Shown piece after piece: positions 14,083 to 26,639 of a DNA stretch of 64,000 nucleotides. The DNA lies in NCBI RefSeq assembly GCF_902686445.1, contig NC_062219.1, positions 48,015,056-48,079,055 of the forward strand, given 5' to 3'. A program made the position numbers and the translations under genes. Each line of letters opens with the position of its first letter. The stretch's first letter is position 1. The notes under the pieces were generated by a model. That model saw nothing but the letters and a program-made list of their open reading frames with translations, made no database searches and had not been told where the DNA came from. The DNA is from Sciurus carolinensis (lineage: Eukaryota; Chordata; Mammalia; Rodentia; Sciuridae).

Positions 14083-14129
<47 letters not shown>
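14083..14129 (+). repeat. (GA)n(GACA)n compound microsatellite
   Basis: About ten GA units followed by seven GACA units. It generates spurious repetitive open frames on both strands. Confidence 0.95.
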
Positions 14130-16984
14130 TATCAGAATCCTGGGAGAGGAAACAACAGCCACCACAAATGGTTGAACATGAAGGTGGAAATATTTGGAAA
14201 ATTTGAGAATTTTTTTAAAGACTACTTTAAAAAAATTTAATAATGAGAAAATCAAGGCCCAGAAAGATTGACATGTTTTTGGTTGTATACTAGGTAAATT
14301 TTAACTAGTGTCTCCAATCTCCTACTCTAATAAAATTACTCTTATTGTGCTTAAAAACCCTAGAGGTATTGCCAAATATTGGGTTTTATGGTTGAGAGCT
14401 TAAACCTGTATCTACAAAGATCTGGCAAACATTTGTTTAACCTTTCTTTATAATCAAGATATAAACAATAGCAATTGCTAAAGCCATATCAATCATTTGT
14501 GATTTGCATCCTTTACTAAGAAAATAACAAGGAGTACTTTAACTCTTCAGTCATCTATTGACTTTAATCTCTAACTTGGAAACTATTAGATCTTTTGTGG
14601 TACATTTAAAGTGGAATCCATAAATTTGCGTCTAATTTACACATAGTCCACTTCAATTTGGAACCAGAAGATGGTCAATCTTGTTTAAAAAAGGAGAATT
14701 TTTTTATTGCTTTTCATCATTTCCAATTACAGAGCTATTGGCTTGCTAGACATCTCAGCTATAATTTATGCACTTTTCTTTTTGATAAATGGCAAGGCTT
14801 AAATTTTCAGGCTAATAATTTATATAAATTGCAGGTATACTTTATATTTTGCTACCCTTCTACTTCTAATATTTTTTATTACATTGAGGAGAAATGAATC
14901 GGGACTGACATGATATTGTTTACAGCTCTCTTCGATTTTTTGTTAGCTTTTTAATCCATATACAGAAATCTATTATGAGCTAAGCTCTATATCCTAATAA
15001 AAGCCTTCTATTTGGTGATGATTATACAGGGCAATTAACCTTGCCCCAAGAGTCATAGTCAGTGGGATTGGTAACTTGACAGCTCAGAATATAGTGGAGT
15101 GTTTCAGCCAGTTTGAAAAAAATCTGTAACTTAAGAAACTAATTCTTTTTGGAGGAGTTAACTGTACTCTTGCCCTCTGCACTTTAGGCAAAAGAACTGA
15201 AAGTTAAACATTTCTCATATGCAGATGATGAAATTTTATTGTAATGAACTGGAGATATTTTAGTCAGTCTGAAACCCACTTGCTACCAAGAATCTCAGCA
15301 TCATAAGGTCCCGAGTTTGAATACTGTCTGTGCCACTTTTTCTCTTCTATGAGCAACAAAGTTGGCCTAATAGTGCTTAGCAGAGTACTTGGCTCAATAA
15401 ATGTGGTTATAACAGAATGTTTAAATGGAATTTTTGACTGAGGTTATCAAATAAAAGTCAAATTCCAAAGTCAGATCCCCACACCCAGATTTATAAAGAA
15501 TTTGGTCAAAGATACATACTGCTGCTATACTGCTGCTCATAGGTCCCTCAGCTTGTCAATGATTTTAAAAGGTATAACATGTGGAAGGCATGATGGATTT
15601 GGTGAGGACATTTTACTGTGGGCACAATCTGAGCCCACACTTTCTTCCCAAAGTGATGAGTGGGAGCCCCAAACCTAGTGAAAGGGACTTTCAGGAAGGC
15701 CACTACAAGCTTGCTGTCTGTTCTTTGCAGTTGGAGGATAGGACACAGGTACCCTATGCAGGCTGAGAATTCTGCACAGCCTATGGTATTGGGATAGAAG
15801 TGCCTTGTGACATCAGTCTCTCCTCCCAGTAATCAATTATCAAGACAAGAACTGCCTCATGTCCTGTGAGTATTTTCTTAGTACCATAATGGGACCTCCT
15901 ACATGAGCAAATGTGCCAGGGAACAGTAGATGGTTGGCCTGGGGGAGTTTAGAGTCCCATGCAAGTGGACTTTTGCCAGAGAATGAGGAGAGACCTCCCA
16001 GGGACGAGTATGGTTAGATGAACTGCTGAAGAAAGACCTGAGAGGCCACAGGGTTCAGACAGCCTAGGAAACACCTGCCTCTTAGGAGCTCTATTGGGCC
16101 TATGTGAGGGTCCAGGGAGGGGTCAGCTGGAAAGGCTGCCAGCAGTCTCAGCTTGTGAAGCTCACTGATGTTGGACCCATCTGAGTGTGACCTTCCCATC
16201 CTTCCCCTTCCTTTTTCTGTTTATTCCCTGAAGCAGTGAGAAGGAGAGGGAGCAACTCTAGAGAGAGAAACAAACAGAGGAAGCCACCTAGACCACTTTT
16301 TATGTGACTGCCCTTCAGCCCAAAGCAGACCTGGGCTGTAAAGGGGAGAATGTTGGACATTTTAATCAAGGACTAGAGTGTTTCAGTTAATATCTTGTCA
16401 GGGCATTCTAAATTTGAATTGTGAGTGTGTTTCTGATTTTAAGTAAGACTACTTGATATCTAAAAGTGAGAAGAAAATCTTATCTGGAGCTTTTATCTAG
16501 GGATACAAGAGTGTAATTGTCATTGAATACAAACTAAAGAGTGTTGGGAAGAAAATGAAAGGTATGTCATTAAATTATTAGTTACATTAGTCTGCTGTCT
16601 TGGTTACTTTTTTGTTGTTGATAACTGTTATAGCCTACCTTCAAATTTAGTATTAAATTCCTGTAGTTTGCTAATTTGTTTGTTATTCCCCCTGCATTTT
16701 TCTGGTTTGTAATAAATACCTTATACCACAAGTCCTCTCATTCAGTGATTTACAGAAGCATTTTGCAGCCAGGTTTCTCACAATGTTTACCAGAAAATTT
16801 ATTTGGTTAAAGTTAATGTTCTATGAGTACTTTGTTGATTTCTTATATCCAAGGTGAGAATTAGGTAGAATTTACTTTAACTTTGCAGACTTAAATATTT
16901 TAGCAGCATGTACCATGATGTAGCATTTTGGGAACTTGAACATGAACAGGGGCAGATAAGCATTCTCTTTAGTGTTATTTTAAG

Positions 16985-17400
16985 TCAATGTGTAATCACA
17001 TAATGAAAGTATACAATTCACAAGATTTAACAAATATTTACAGAATATATCGAGGTAACCAATATCCAGTTACAGAGTGGGATACTACTGACACTCTACT
17101 CACTGACTCCTTGTATCAATGATTTTGCTTCATTTTAAGCTTTTTAATAATGGAATCATACGTAAAAGTGTTTGTGAGATTTATTCATTTGTTAAGCATA
17201 GATGTTTATTTACAAATCTGTACTGTATTCCACTTGACCAATATGCAGCAATTTATTAATTTATTCTATATCATAGTTGATGGGCATTTGGATTGTTTCC
17301 AAACAGTGGTGCCACTGAAAGCATTTTTATATGTGTGCTTTGGCAAATACATTGTGCATTTTTGTTGATTTTGTACTTGGGAGTAGAAGTATTATAGACA
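16985..17400 (-). mobile_element. Old L1 3' end fragment
   Basis: Antisense L1-type 3' sequence: 'aatggaatcatac', 'ttatcatagttgatgggcatttgg', 'attgtttcc', 'cttgggagtagaagta'. Diverged, so an ancient mammalian L1 subfamily. Confidence 0.6.
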
Positions 17401-17447
17401 TAACTATGTTCAACTTTAGTAGATAATAACAATTAAAGAATAAAAAG

Positions 17448-17518
17448 AACTGGGGATGTGACTCAGTCGTTGAATGCCCCTGGGTTCAATCCCCAGTAAA
17501 CCCCCCCCCAAAAATGGT
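17448..17518 (+). mobile_element. ID-like SINE
   Basis: Plus-strand copy: 'aactggggatgtgactcagtcgttgaatgcc' then 'gggttcaatccccagta' and a short A/C-rich tail. This is the clearest single ID unit in the window and supports the squirrel-family assignment. Confidence 0.8.
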
Positions 17519-18989
17519 GGTAAAAATGACACTTTTCTCCAATCATGTATGAGAAGTCATTTCACTGCTTTGCCAACGCTTTTAGATATTGTCTTCTTTT
17601 CTTTCATGTTACCTTGCCTGGTGAGTGCCAATTGTTTTTTGAAGGAATTCTTTTCCTAGCCATGGGCACACCTTTAGTATACCTCCATCTCAGGATGGGA
17701 ATTTCTTCTACCCAGTCTTCTTTCCTTTCATGAAGGTTTTGCTCCAGTTAAACCTGGCTATTGAAGCATAATTTCTATATTTAGAAGGAACTCAGAAAGC
17801 TATACTCATGGTAAATGCTGCTTAATACTTACCAATAACTTTGATAAGTGAAAGAATAGGTTTGGATTGCACTAGTCAATATTTTGAATGCAAATACAGA
17901 AAACCCAATTCAAATTAATTTAAGGCAAAAAGTAATGGACTCTTGCAGGTATAAAGCCAGAATTGTCTGGTTTCAGAGGCTACCTCTTTTCTCATGTAAG
18001 CTTGCTCCATGCTGGAGGCAAATGTTCTGCCAATAGCTCCAAATTCCCATTAGTTAAAACAAAACCAAAAACAACAGCAGCAAGCTCCCTGACTTGAGTC
18101 TTGGAATTAGGACTCCTTGACTATGATTGCTCTGATTAGGCCTCCCTAAGCTCAAGGTGGGCACCAAGTCCCTCTGTATCATTTGTTCTTAGAGAAGCAA
18201 TGGTTTTCTGAGCAAGATTGGAGTGCTAATAACAGAAGAAAGGACAATGGTTGGCAGCCAGCAGAAGTAACAAAATGTTCACTGTAAGTCAGACTTCCTA
18301 AAAATGATGCAGGTTATTTTTTCCTTCAGATCTACAAGATTTACCTTTGGATTAGGCAATACTGCAGGAAATTTGCACATGTGAACTGTATCATTTTAGG
18401 ATCTATGGATTTGCTTTTGTTGAACTGTTCTGGGACATTCTGGTATCGGCCTATACTGAGGGATAGTTTAGTGAGTGACCCTGCAGAATTCCTTGTAACA
18501 TTGTAAAATAGTACCGAGGACACTCTTAGCTCTATTTCAGCCTCTATGTTATCAAACTCCATGGAAAAATGACCAGAAAGAGTTGAACTGTTTTTAAACA
18601 CTGTCATGATTTTATCACATGGACACTGATTTCTGAAACTGACGAGATTTTTTCCCTTGTATTTCTAGAACGACAGAGTTAATTTTATGGTTTGTTTTAA
18701 TCAAGTGTAGGCCGCTAAGCATGGAACTCTAAGCATGGAGTGGTTTTAGGATTAACCTCAGTCCTTCATTTTTATCTTGTATTTCCTTCAGCACTATGAT
18801 TTCAAATTTTTTTTTTCCCTTTTTTTCCTTCTATGTATCCTTAGTAAACTCCCTTAACTCTTTTCTGAGACAAAGTTGAGAAACATTGAAGTCTGTGTAA
18901 ATTTCATGCAACATATTGAAAAATCTCCACAAAACAAATCCTCTTGACTTTGGCAATAAGTTTATTAACAGGACTTATTTGGGTTCCAG

Positions 18990-19153
18990 TTTTAGATGAA
19001 GGAGTTGTGAAACACTACAGAATCAGGAGACTGGACCAAGGGGGCTTTTTCCTTACCCGGAGAAAAACTTTCTCAACATTGAATGAATTTGTGAGCTACT
19101 ACACCACTACAAGTGATGGCCTGTGTGTCAAGCTGGAGAAACCATGCTTAAAG
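18990..19153 (+). CDS. FRK: FRK exon 3: SH2 domain, central and C-terminal part
   Basis: Encodes human-equivalent residues 157-210 after two bases that complete codon 156 (Val). It begins after the acceptor 'gggttccag' and ends at AAG|gtgaac in phase 0. The peptide runs from [14 protein letters not shown] to [10 protein letters not shown]. It contains the SH2 central strands (VKHYRI), the GGFFLTRR strand and the [10 protein letters not shown] helix, ending at the SH2 C-terminal strand. The SH2 domain binds phosphotyrosine, either on targets or on the kinase's own tail, the latter holding the kinase inactive. Residues 168-181 correspond to the bipartite basic stretch proposed as a nuclear localisation signal in human FRK. 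Both basic clusters remain here, with Arg/Lys swaps and Glu to Gln between them. The acceptor has a poor pyrimidine tract. The exon is 164 nt, so skipping it would shift the frame. The upstream Met of the open frame at 18944 is intronic and not a start. Confidence 0.96.
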
Positions 19154-20265
<1,112 letters not shown>

Positions 20266-20764
20266 TGACCAAAACCTGTGGACAGGCTTTAAAATATAAA
20301 GGCCAGAGCATGTTCCTTGGATCAGCTAAGCATAAAATGTTTGCTGATCAAGATTCCAAGAACTTATTTCTTCTCTAAAGTTAGGATTCAGTCTTCCAAT
20401 ATCTTTCTTCCCTTTTGTTCCTACCTTAGTTAAAAAAAAAACAAAAACAAAAACAAACAAACAAACAAAAACCAACAAAACACTGACTATAAATACTTAG
20501 AGAAAAATCAGATGGAACCTTGGTGATATTCAGGGAAAAACTGTTTTTATTAAACACTAATTGAATATGGTTAAAAGATAAAATGGTTCATCTTAAGGAC
20601 CCCAAATTTGAACATGGAGGAAGTATTTCTTTTCCTATCTTCATTTATCCCCATGGAAACAAGTAGAAGTATGCCAAAATAAACAGTCCTCCAGGTAATA
20701 TGCCTTCCATTTTAAAGATGGGATAAGAGAATTTATAGTGATTAAATAATTTTCCTAGGACTTC

Positions 20765-20950
20765 TTATTCAAATCTTGAGCTATTTTTTTAATTGTTCTC
20801 TGTCTCAGTTTTGTCATTTATGTTATGGGTACAATAAGATATACAAAGGGTTATTATGAAGACTAAATTAGGTCCCTATATACAAATGCTTTGCATAGTG
20901 CTTGGCTCTTAGTAGGTGACCAATAAAAATATTTTTATTATTATTAGGCA
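20765..20950 (+). mobile_element. MIR SINE relic in intron 4
   Basis: 'tctgtctcagttttgtcatttatg', 'gggttattatgaagactaaatt', 'gcatagtgcttggc' follow the MIR 3' half. Confidence 0.65.
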
Positions 20951-21086
20951 GTTAGTAAATGGCAGATCTGGGATTTTTCATTTATCACCATTGTAGAAGA
21001 CCCCGTAGAAGTGACATTCTATAAAAGTGCAACATCATGGTGGCAGCCTCATATCTACCTCTAATAACACAGGAAAGAATAATAAA

Positions 21087-21168
21087 AGCAGCAAAAGGTT
21101 AATCTTCCTTTTTATCTTCTCATTATTCTGCAAAACAGATACAGGTTCCAACTCTACAGGCTAGATGA
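21087..21168 (+). pseudogene. Partial copy of the FRK exon 4 acceptor and first codons (pseudo-exon start)
   Basis: An 18-nt exact match to the exon 4 splice junction (19953-19970 against 21126-21143) extends to 29 nt with two mismatches and, more loosely, through the upstream pyrimidine tract. 'ttaatcttcctttttatctt' here parallels 'ttaattttcctttttctctt' before exon 4. The copy keeps the AG and reads IQVPTLQAR followed by TGA at 21166-21168, so it cannot replace exon 4. If spliced from exon 3 it would truncate the protein before the kinase domain. Similarity to exon 4 fades after about 15 exonic bases. This is a local partial duplication and not a processed copy, because intron sequence is included. 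Confidence 0.75.
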
Positions 21169-21570
21169 GTTTTCTGTGGGCCCTCTGTTACTTGCTGAGC
21201 CCAGAGTTCTTAGAAATTTGGAAAGCTTCCTGGTGGCAGAACTTGAACACTTGGGATTTGCTGGCAGGCAGTGCATGTAAGAGCACTGTTTCCAAACTGT
21301 GTGGTAGGGCACATTGAGGCATCATAGTGAATTCACAGGGGATCTGTGGGGTATTTAAAAGTTTTGGGGTAAACATCTTCAAAACAACACAAATTGCCAC
21401 CTCCAGGTAGTTTGTAGATTCAGATTTAGATCATGTTACATTCCTTTTTCTGACATCGTATTTTTATGAAGCTGGATTTTTGATGATTACTATGAACCAA
21501 TATTGGCAAGATCCACACAAAAATTCACATGGACCAGTAAATGAGGATGATAGAGCTAAACCTGAAGTTC

Positions 21571-21685
21571 AAACTAAAGTTCAGAGAGATTTGGTAACTT
21601 GCTCAATATTGCACAGGGAATAATAACAGAGCTGAGATTTTTTCAGAGTTTAGAATTTTGATTGGACCTGAATCCTGAACTTCTG
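21571..21685 (-). repeat. MIR-derived segment, duplicated copy A
   Basis: Reverse MIR core ('agttcagagagatttggtaacttgctcaa') followed by sequence absent from MIR ('attggacctgaatcctgaacttctg'). About 88 percent identical by eye to 23461-23574 in the same orientation. Confidence 0.75.
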
Positions 21686-22019
21686 TTTGAATTTCTATTT
21701 GAACTCCTATTTGATTATGAGAAGTCATGTAGTACTTGTATCTCTTTAGTAAATAACTGTGGTTAAGAATGAAATATTATTTTTTTCCTTTCAATTTACC
21801 TGTATTAATTTTTCAAATGACTATTAACTTCTTAGGATGACTACTTCTTAGTTGTTCAGATCTAACCAAGAAAGCAAACTATTAAGTATGCATTTTGGCC
21901 TGGGGCATTTGTGAAGAGAACAAAAACAAAAACAAAAACAAACAAAAAAAACTATCGAGGCACCAAGGATGCCATTGACTGAAAATGTTAGGATCTTGTT
22001 AACAGTTAAGAGCTTAAAG

Positions 22020-22180
22020 ATAAACCTGGCTCTGTCCTTTGTAAATTGGTTATTTTTTTAACCTTTCTGAATATCCTCATCTGGAAATGCGAATTTAAAT
22101 AGTCCCCACTTTATAGGATTTTGTGAGAATTGAGCAAATCTACATAAAATATATGCAATGAGTTTTTAATAAATATTAGG
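22020..22180 (+). mobile_element. MIR SINE relic in intron 4
   Basis: 'aacctggctctgtcctttg', 'aacctttctgaatatcctcatctgg', 'ggattttgtgagaattgagc' follow MIR order. Confidence 0.6.
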
Positions 22181-23460
22181 TTCTCTGCTGCTGATAGATG
22201 CACACCCTGAATTGTAGATTCACTGGTGCAGGAGTTCAGTTCTAGCATTTGTGTCTGCCAGAAGAAACAACAAAGAGGCACTTTTAAGGGCCAGATGCCA
22301 TTACTCAAGTGAGGACAATCTATTTCAGCCTCCAAGATTTTCACAGTCATCATGTATATATGCTTTTAAATCCTAAACTTTTTAAACTATTGATAATCAA
22401 ATTTTAAATTTATTGTTAATCTAATCATTCCTCCCCCTCTCCTCACAAAATAGGAAAGAAAGAAAAGCAACAAGCTATTCTTCCTAGCACTGCTCTCTAA
22501 GGAAGGCCTTCTGGAGGTCAAAAGAGAACAAAAAATCATATTTCTTATAGTTAAAAAAAGCACGATAGTTTTCTTTCCAACAGGAATAATTATTATTGAT
22601 TTACAGTGTAATAGCAACAAACAGCTTTGGTGATTGGTTAAATGTCTTCACTTTACTGGGGCCATTCATCAATCTTAGCAGCTATTTATTGCTTAGCAGA
22701 CTACCACGCAATAAAGATGAGCCTGAAATCAACTCCTGCAGTAGCTTTGACAGGCAAAAATTAATATTTAATGTTGCACTACTGGGTTGAGATTGGGTTT
22801 CCTTTGCAGTACAGTTGGTGAGCTCTACCAGCATAGCCACAGAGGAGTTCCCTGAACTGCCTGCACCTACAGAGGCTCCTGGCATATTATGATTTCAGCT
22901 CTTGCAGATAGTCTGACTTGGGCATGGTTTAAGTATCTTGCATAAACTGTCTGAGTGATGATTGTAATTCTGTTGTCACTGGAACCTTCATGAATCATTA
23001 TATTTTGAGGGGGGCAGTCATATGGTATCCATGTTTGATCCCAGACCAAACTAGTTATTCCAAACAAAAACAAAGTACTTTATTATGATTCAGAGCCCTC
23101 TTTTCCTCCCGGTGATATTTTTCTATTATGATTCCAAATTTTAAACCTATTTGATTATGTGGACTAAATTAAATGGTAGAACTAGAATTGAGGAAACTAA
23201 AAAAAAAAAAGGAATGGAAAAGAATATAGAAGAAAACATTTATTTTTTCTTCTCTAACACCTTATCCCTTTGCTCCTCAGTCAATAAAAAATATTTACAG
23301 TTGGTCTTTTTGGTTTTCTTATTCTCTTCTCTAAGTATGCATATTAATAATACAAATAATGGTCTGCAATCTTTAAATACACATGTTCCAGGCATTGCTA
23401 TTATGTTAATAGTGATTTTCTGATGTTAGTAGGATTACTAGTTATATTTTGTGGATGAAG

Positions 23461-23574
23461 AAACTGAAGTTCAGAGAGATTTGGTAACTTGCTCAAGATT
23501 GCACAGGGATTATAACAGAGCTGAGATTTTTCCAGGATCCAGAGTTTTGACTGGACCTGGGTCCTAAACTTCTG
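23461..23574 (-). repeat. MIR-derived segment, duplicated copy B
   Basis: Partner of 21571-21685. It shares the unusual 'gagatttggtaacttgctcaa' variant and the non-MIR extension 'ctggacctgggtcctaaacttctg'. Confidence 0.75.
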
Positions 23575-24185
23575 GACTCTCAAAGGGTAGACTGCTTCAA
23601 TGCTTATGTGAAATAACCTGTATGTAGGTCATATGAAACTCTTCTTAGTTTGACATTAACAAACAAGTCACAGGCTACCTTGGACTGTCAAAGCTTATCC
23701 ACACCCAGGTTCAAATGTCAGTTGTGAAACCTCTGACATTGAGAGGATGATGAATGAAAATAGTCTCTTTGGACATCAGTGGAAATGATATTTGCACTAT
23801 GTACAGTGAATACTAAGATGTGAAATGACAGTATTTCTTCAGTTACAGTAATGTTTCTGAAACATCACATCCAGAAGAAGTAAAAGATTTTAAAATTACT
23901 GATGAAATGTAAACTACAAGTATCCTCCCTCCTCTTAGATTTTATTTGACATTAACTGCTTGGCACCTTGTGTGGTTGAGTCAGAGTTGAACCATTTAAA
24001 TACAATTTAATTATAAATGAATCTTCAAAATACCCTTCAATGCTGTCTCCCTAATCATCTGATCCAACTTTGGAGGCTCTGGAAGTGGAAGTAGATGGTA
24101 TGGGAGAAAATGTTGAGTATTAGTTTCACGTTAAATATGTAAAACTGGTGAAAAAAAAAAAGTCACTGACTTTTGGGAATGTCCC

Positions 24186-24650
24186 TTGAATGTTTTCTGC
24201 TTGGCCCACAGCCTATGTTCCTACAGGAATAAGAACATTAATATGGCAGAATATCATTGTTTTAGGGTCGTTTCTCAACTGTTCCCACAGCAGGTACCAA
24301 GGCCCGGGCAGACGTCCGCTCTGGATGGAGTAATTAAACATTCAGTGTCCTCCAGTGTTCATATTAATAGGATGTCTCCTCTTTTGTGTTCTTCAGATGC
24401 CTGCCGTGTTTTAGCAATTAGACTGTCAGTCTCTCCTTTCTCTTCATTTTTTACATGGGCCCGAATCAACTGTTTTTCACCTACGGGTCATAACATATAA
24501 AGTGCACATCCCTGATACAACACCACATCTAGTAATTAGGTTGCCCCGGCTGAGCTGATTCTCTTCTCTGATAACTCTGAAGATTTGTGACACCGATGCT
24601 CTTCCGTTACTGAGAGGCAGGAGGCAATCTCGGTGATTCCCACCAGGCTG
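24186..24650. promoter_or_regulatory. Candidate conserved non-coding element upstream of exon 5
   Basis: No repeat recognised. Within 24266-24640 there are 11 CpG dinucleotides, many more than in neighbouring intron DNA, including 'cccgggcagacgtccgc'. A GATA-type site ('ctctgataact') is present. High complexity and retained CpGs suggest selection or a low-methylation regulatory region. This is inference only. An open frame of 104 codons overlaps it but has no recognisable similarity. Confidence 0.35.
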
Positions 24651-24708
24651 CTGTGAGGATAGGAATGCCTCAATAACATAAAGTGATTTCCTCCTTTTCT
24701 TGTTTCAG

Positions 24709-24867
24709 GTTCAATGGATCCAAATGACTTCCTGAGGGAGGCACAAATAATGAAGAGTCTAAGACATCCAAAGCTTATCCAGCTTTATGCTGTTTGCACT
24801 TTAGAAGATCCAATTTATATTATTACAGAGTTGATGAGACATGGAAGTCTGCAAGAATATCTCCAAA
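24709..24867 (+). CDS. FRK: FRK exon 5: kinase alpha-C helix, gatekeeper and hinge
   Basis: Starts after the strong acceptor 'ccttttcttgtttcag' and completes codon 267 (Gly). It encodes residues 268-319 and gives one base to codon 320 at the donor CAAA|gtaagc. The alpha-C segment is [15 protein letters not shown], with the glutamate that pairs with Lys262 at position 277. [12 protein letters not shown] forms the following strands. The gatekeeper in YIITEL is Thr306, as is usual for Src-type kinases, and predicts an accessible back pocket for ATP-site inhibitors. The exon is too short and too split in phase to stand out as an open frame; it was found by reading through the splice acceptor. It differs from the human protein I recall at only about one position (Ser for Asn in IMKSL). 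Confidence 0.97.
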
Positions 24868-26109
24868 GTAAGCTAAAGACTCAATAAAAGGAAAAAAGAA
24901 AAGGAGGAATTTAGTTTAGCTAGTCCTGTAAACGTCAATTTAGCAAGCCTCCTCTAACTCAAAGGATATTTACTATGTGTATATCTGTAAGAATGAGTGT
25001 TGTAACATTGAATGGCTCAACTACTATTTAATAGGATATATCCTGTGGACTCAAAGGAAGGAAAATATTTATGTAGTGGAAGAATAAATTGTTCACAATA
25101 GACGTATCAGAGAGCTTAAGTGCAATGTGGGAAATTGATCAATGGATGTTTTGCATGATGCTCTAATTTTTACAGTAACTAATTGAACATTGTCAGTCAC
25201 ATTTCCTATGGTGCAGAATTTGGGACATGGAATACATTTAGGGAAAAGAGCAAGAGAGGTATCCTAGGTTTTTGTCTTTGCCAGTATTTGCTAATATTGT
25301 GTTTGGTGTTTAAAATGCTTTCTCTGCAAGACAACATTAGAATTTTCAAACTAAAAAGCAGAAATATACTATTAGCTTTATTCCCCCATCCATTTCCTGC
25401 AGTCAAAAAAGACTTGAGGGCATTGTGAAATTTTGATGTTTATTACAAATGAATAATTTAATAAACAATAAAATAATAAGCATGAAAATGTGATGTTCAA
25501 AGAAACTGAGATCAAATACTGAGAGAATTATTTATGCTTGAAAAACAGACTTTTTCTGTAATATTCTTGAAATGTGGTGAGATTGATAGGATGTATGAAG
25601 TAAAAGGAGGTGAGGACAATGGAACAAAGATTTCAGAAAGTTAAGAGTATTCTCTTATTTCAGGGTGACTTGTGAAACTGGTAATCCTAAAATTTCAAAA
25701 CAAAAAAAGAATGGAGAACATATGTGACATAATAAATGCTGTTAAAACAAAATTATACCTAGATTATTGCATAAAGATCATCACATTTATCAGACTTAGA
25801 ATGTTACCCACCACAGAAAGACTGACCTCAACTGTGACTCCTTTTGCCTTATTCAGGACAGAGTACAAGAAGGATCCCAGGCTAGATCACATTACTAAAT
25901 CTAATTGTCAGTTTCTGAATGCAGATCTATCAGGAGCATTCAATTCCCTTGCTTCATTTGACTTCCAAGATACTTAACCAGATGACTCATCCTCCTTCTC
26001 ATTGGTTCTTTTCAATAAGTGATTTTCTCCCAGACCTATCAACATTCTGGAGTTCTCCAGGATTCTTTTGCAACATCATTAGTTCCCTTGTTAATTTCTT
26101 TAATTTTTA

Positions 26110-26229
26110 ATTTATTTTAAAATTTTGAGATAGGGTCTGACTGTGTTGGGCAGGTCGGTCTTGAATTTGCCATTCCTCTTGCCTCTGCCTCCCAAGTAGC
26201 TTGGAGTACAGGTATGCATCATGGCACCT
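26110..26229 (-). mobile_element. B1-like (7SL-derived) SINE
   Basis: Minus-strand monomer. 'ttttgagatagggtctgactgtgttgg', 'tgcctctgcctcccaagtagcttggagtacaggtatgcatcatggcacctg' matches the B1/Alu core in reverse complement. Confidence 0.75.
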
Positions 26230-26639
26230 GACTTCCTTTGTTGGATTTCATCCTGTGTCAGTGTTTAAATATTTATGTATTGACAGTTCCCTGAGTTTTA
26301 TTCCTTCCTTGGAATTTCGGAATAATATAGGCAGCTGCCTTCGTGACTTCTCGCTGGAACGTTGTGTCAGTCTGGACAGTGCCGGTTGCTGCAGCCATGG
26401 TCCTCCAATCCCAGAGGCTCAACACAGCAAGAGTTTTTTCCTTCCTTGTGCTTTGTGTGTAAAATAGCTTGGTGGCTCAGCTTTTTTGATCACCTTGGTA
26501 GGAAAAGGGAATGGGACTAATCTCACCCTGACTTGTAAAGCTTCTTACCTTTGTCACTTCTGGACCCTTTTTTTTGGTCAAATCAAGTCAAATGGAATAG
26601 GGCAGTCCAATTCACTAAAGTGCCTGAAAGGAGGGAAAA

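Larger units (their letters stand above)
1..18989 (+). other. FRK: FRK intron 2, 3' part
   Basis: No coding exon could be found on either strand. I looked for the SH2 start (WFFGAI..., FLIRES) and SH3 and did not see them, which agrees with these lying further upstream. The content is relics of MIR, L1, LTR-like and ID SINE repeats, microsatellites at 7.33, 7.60 and 14.08 kb, and long AT-rich unique stretches, for example 8.1-10.3 and 12.3-16.9 kb, in which I see nothing further to name. Confidence 0.85.

Noticed and set aside
14034..14240. Arg/Glu and Asp/Arg/Gln repeat open frame
   Set aside because: Translation of the (GA)n(GACA)n microsatellite.
17448..17518. Possible tRNA gene
   Set aside because: The B-box-like 'ggttcaatcc' belongs to an ID SINE; no cloverleaf with an anticodon arm and acceptor stem can be drawn.
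18944..18989. Met-initiated start in front of exon 3
   Set aside because: Upstream of the splice acceptor and not matching the SH2 domain. The real protein enters from exon 2.
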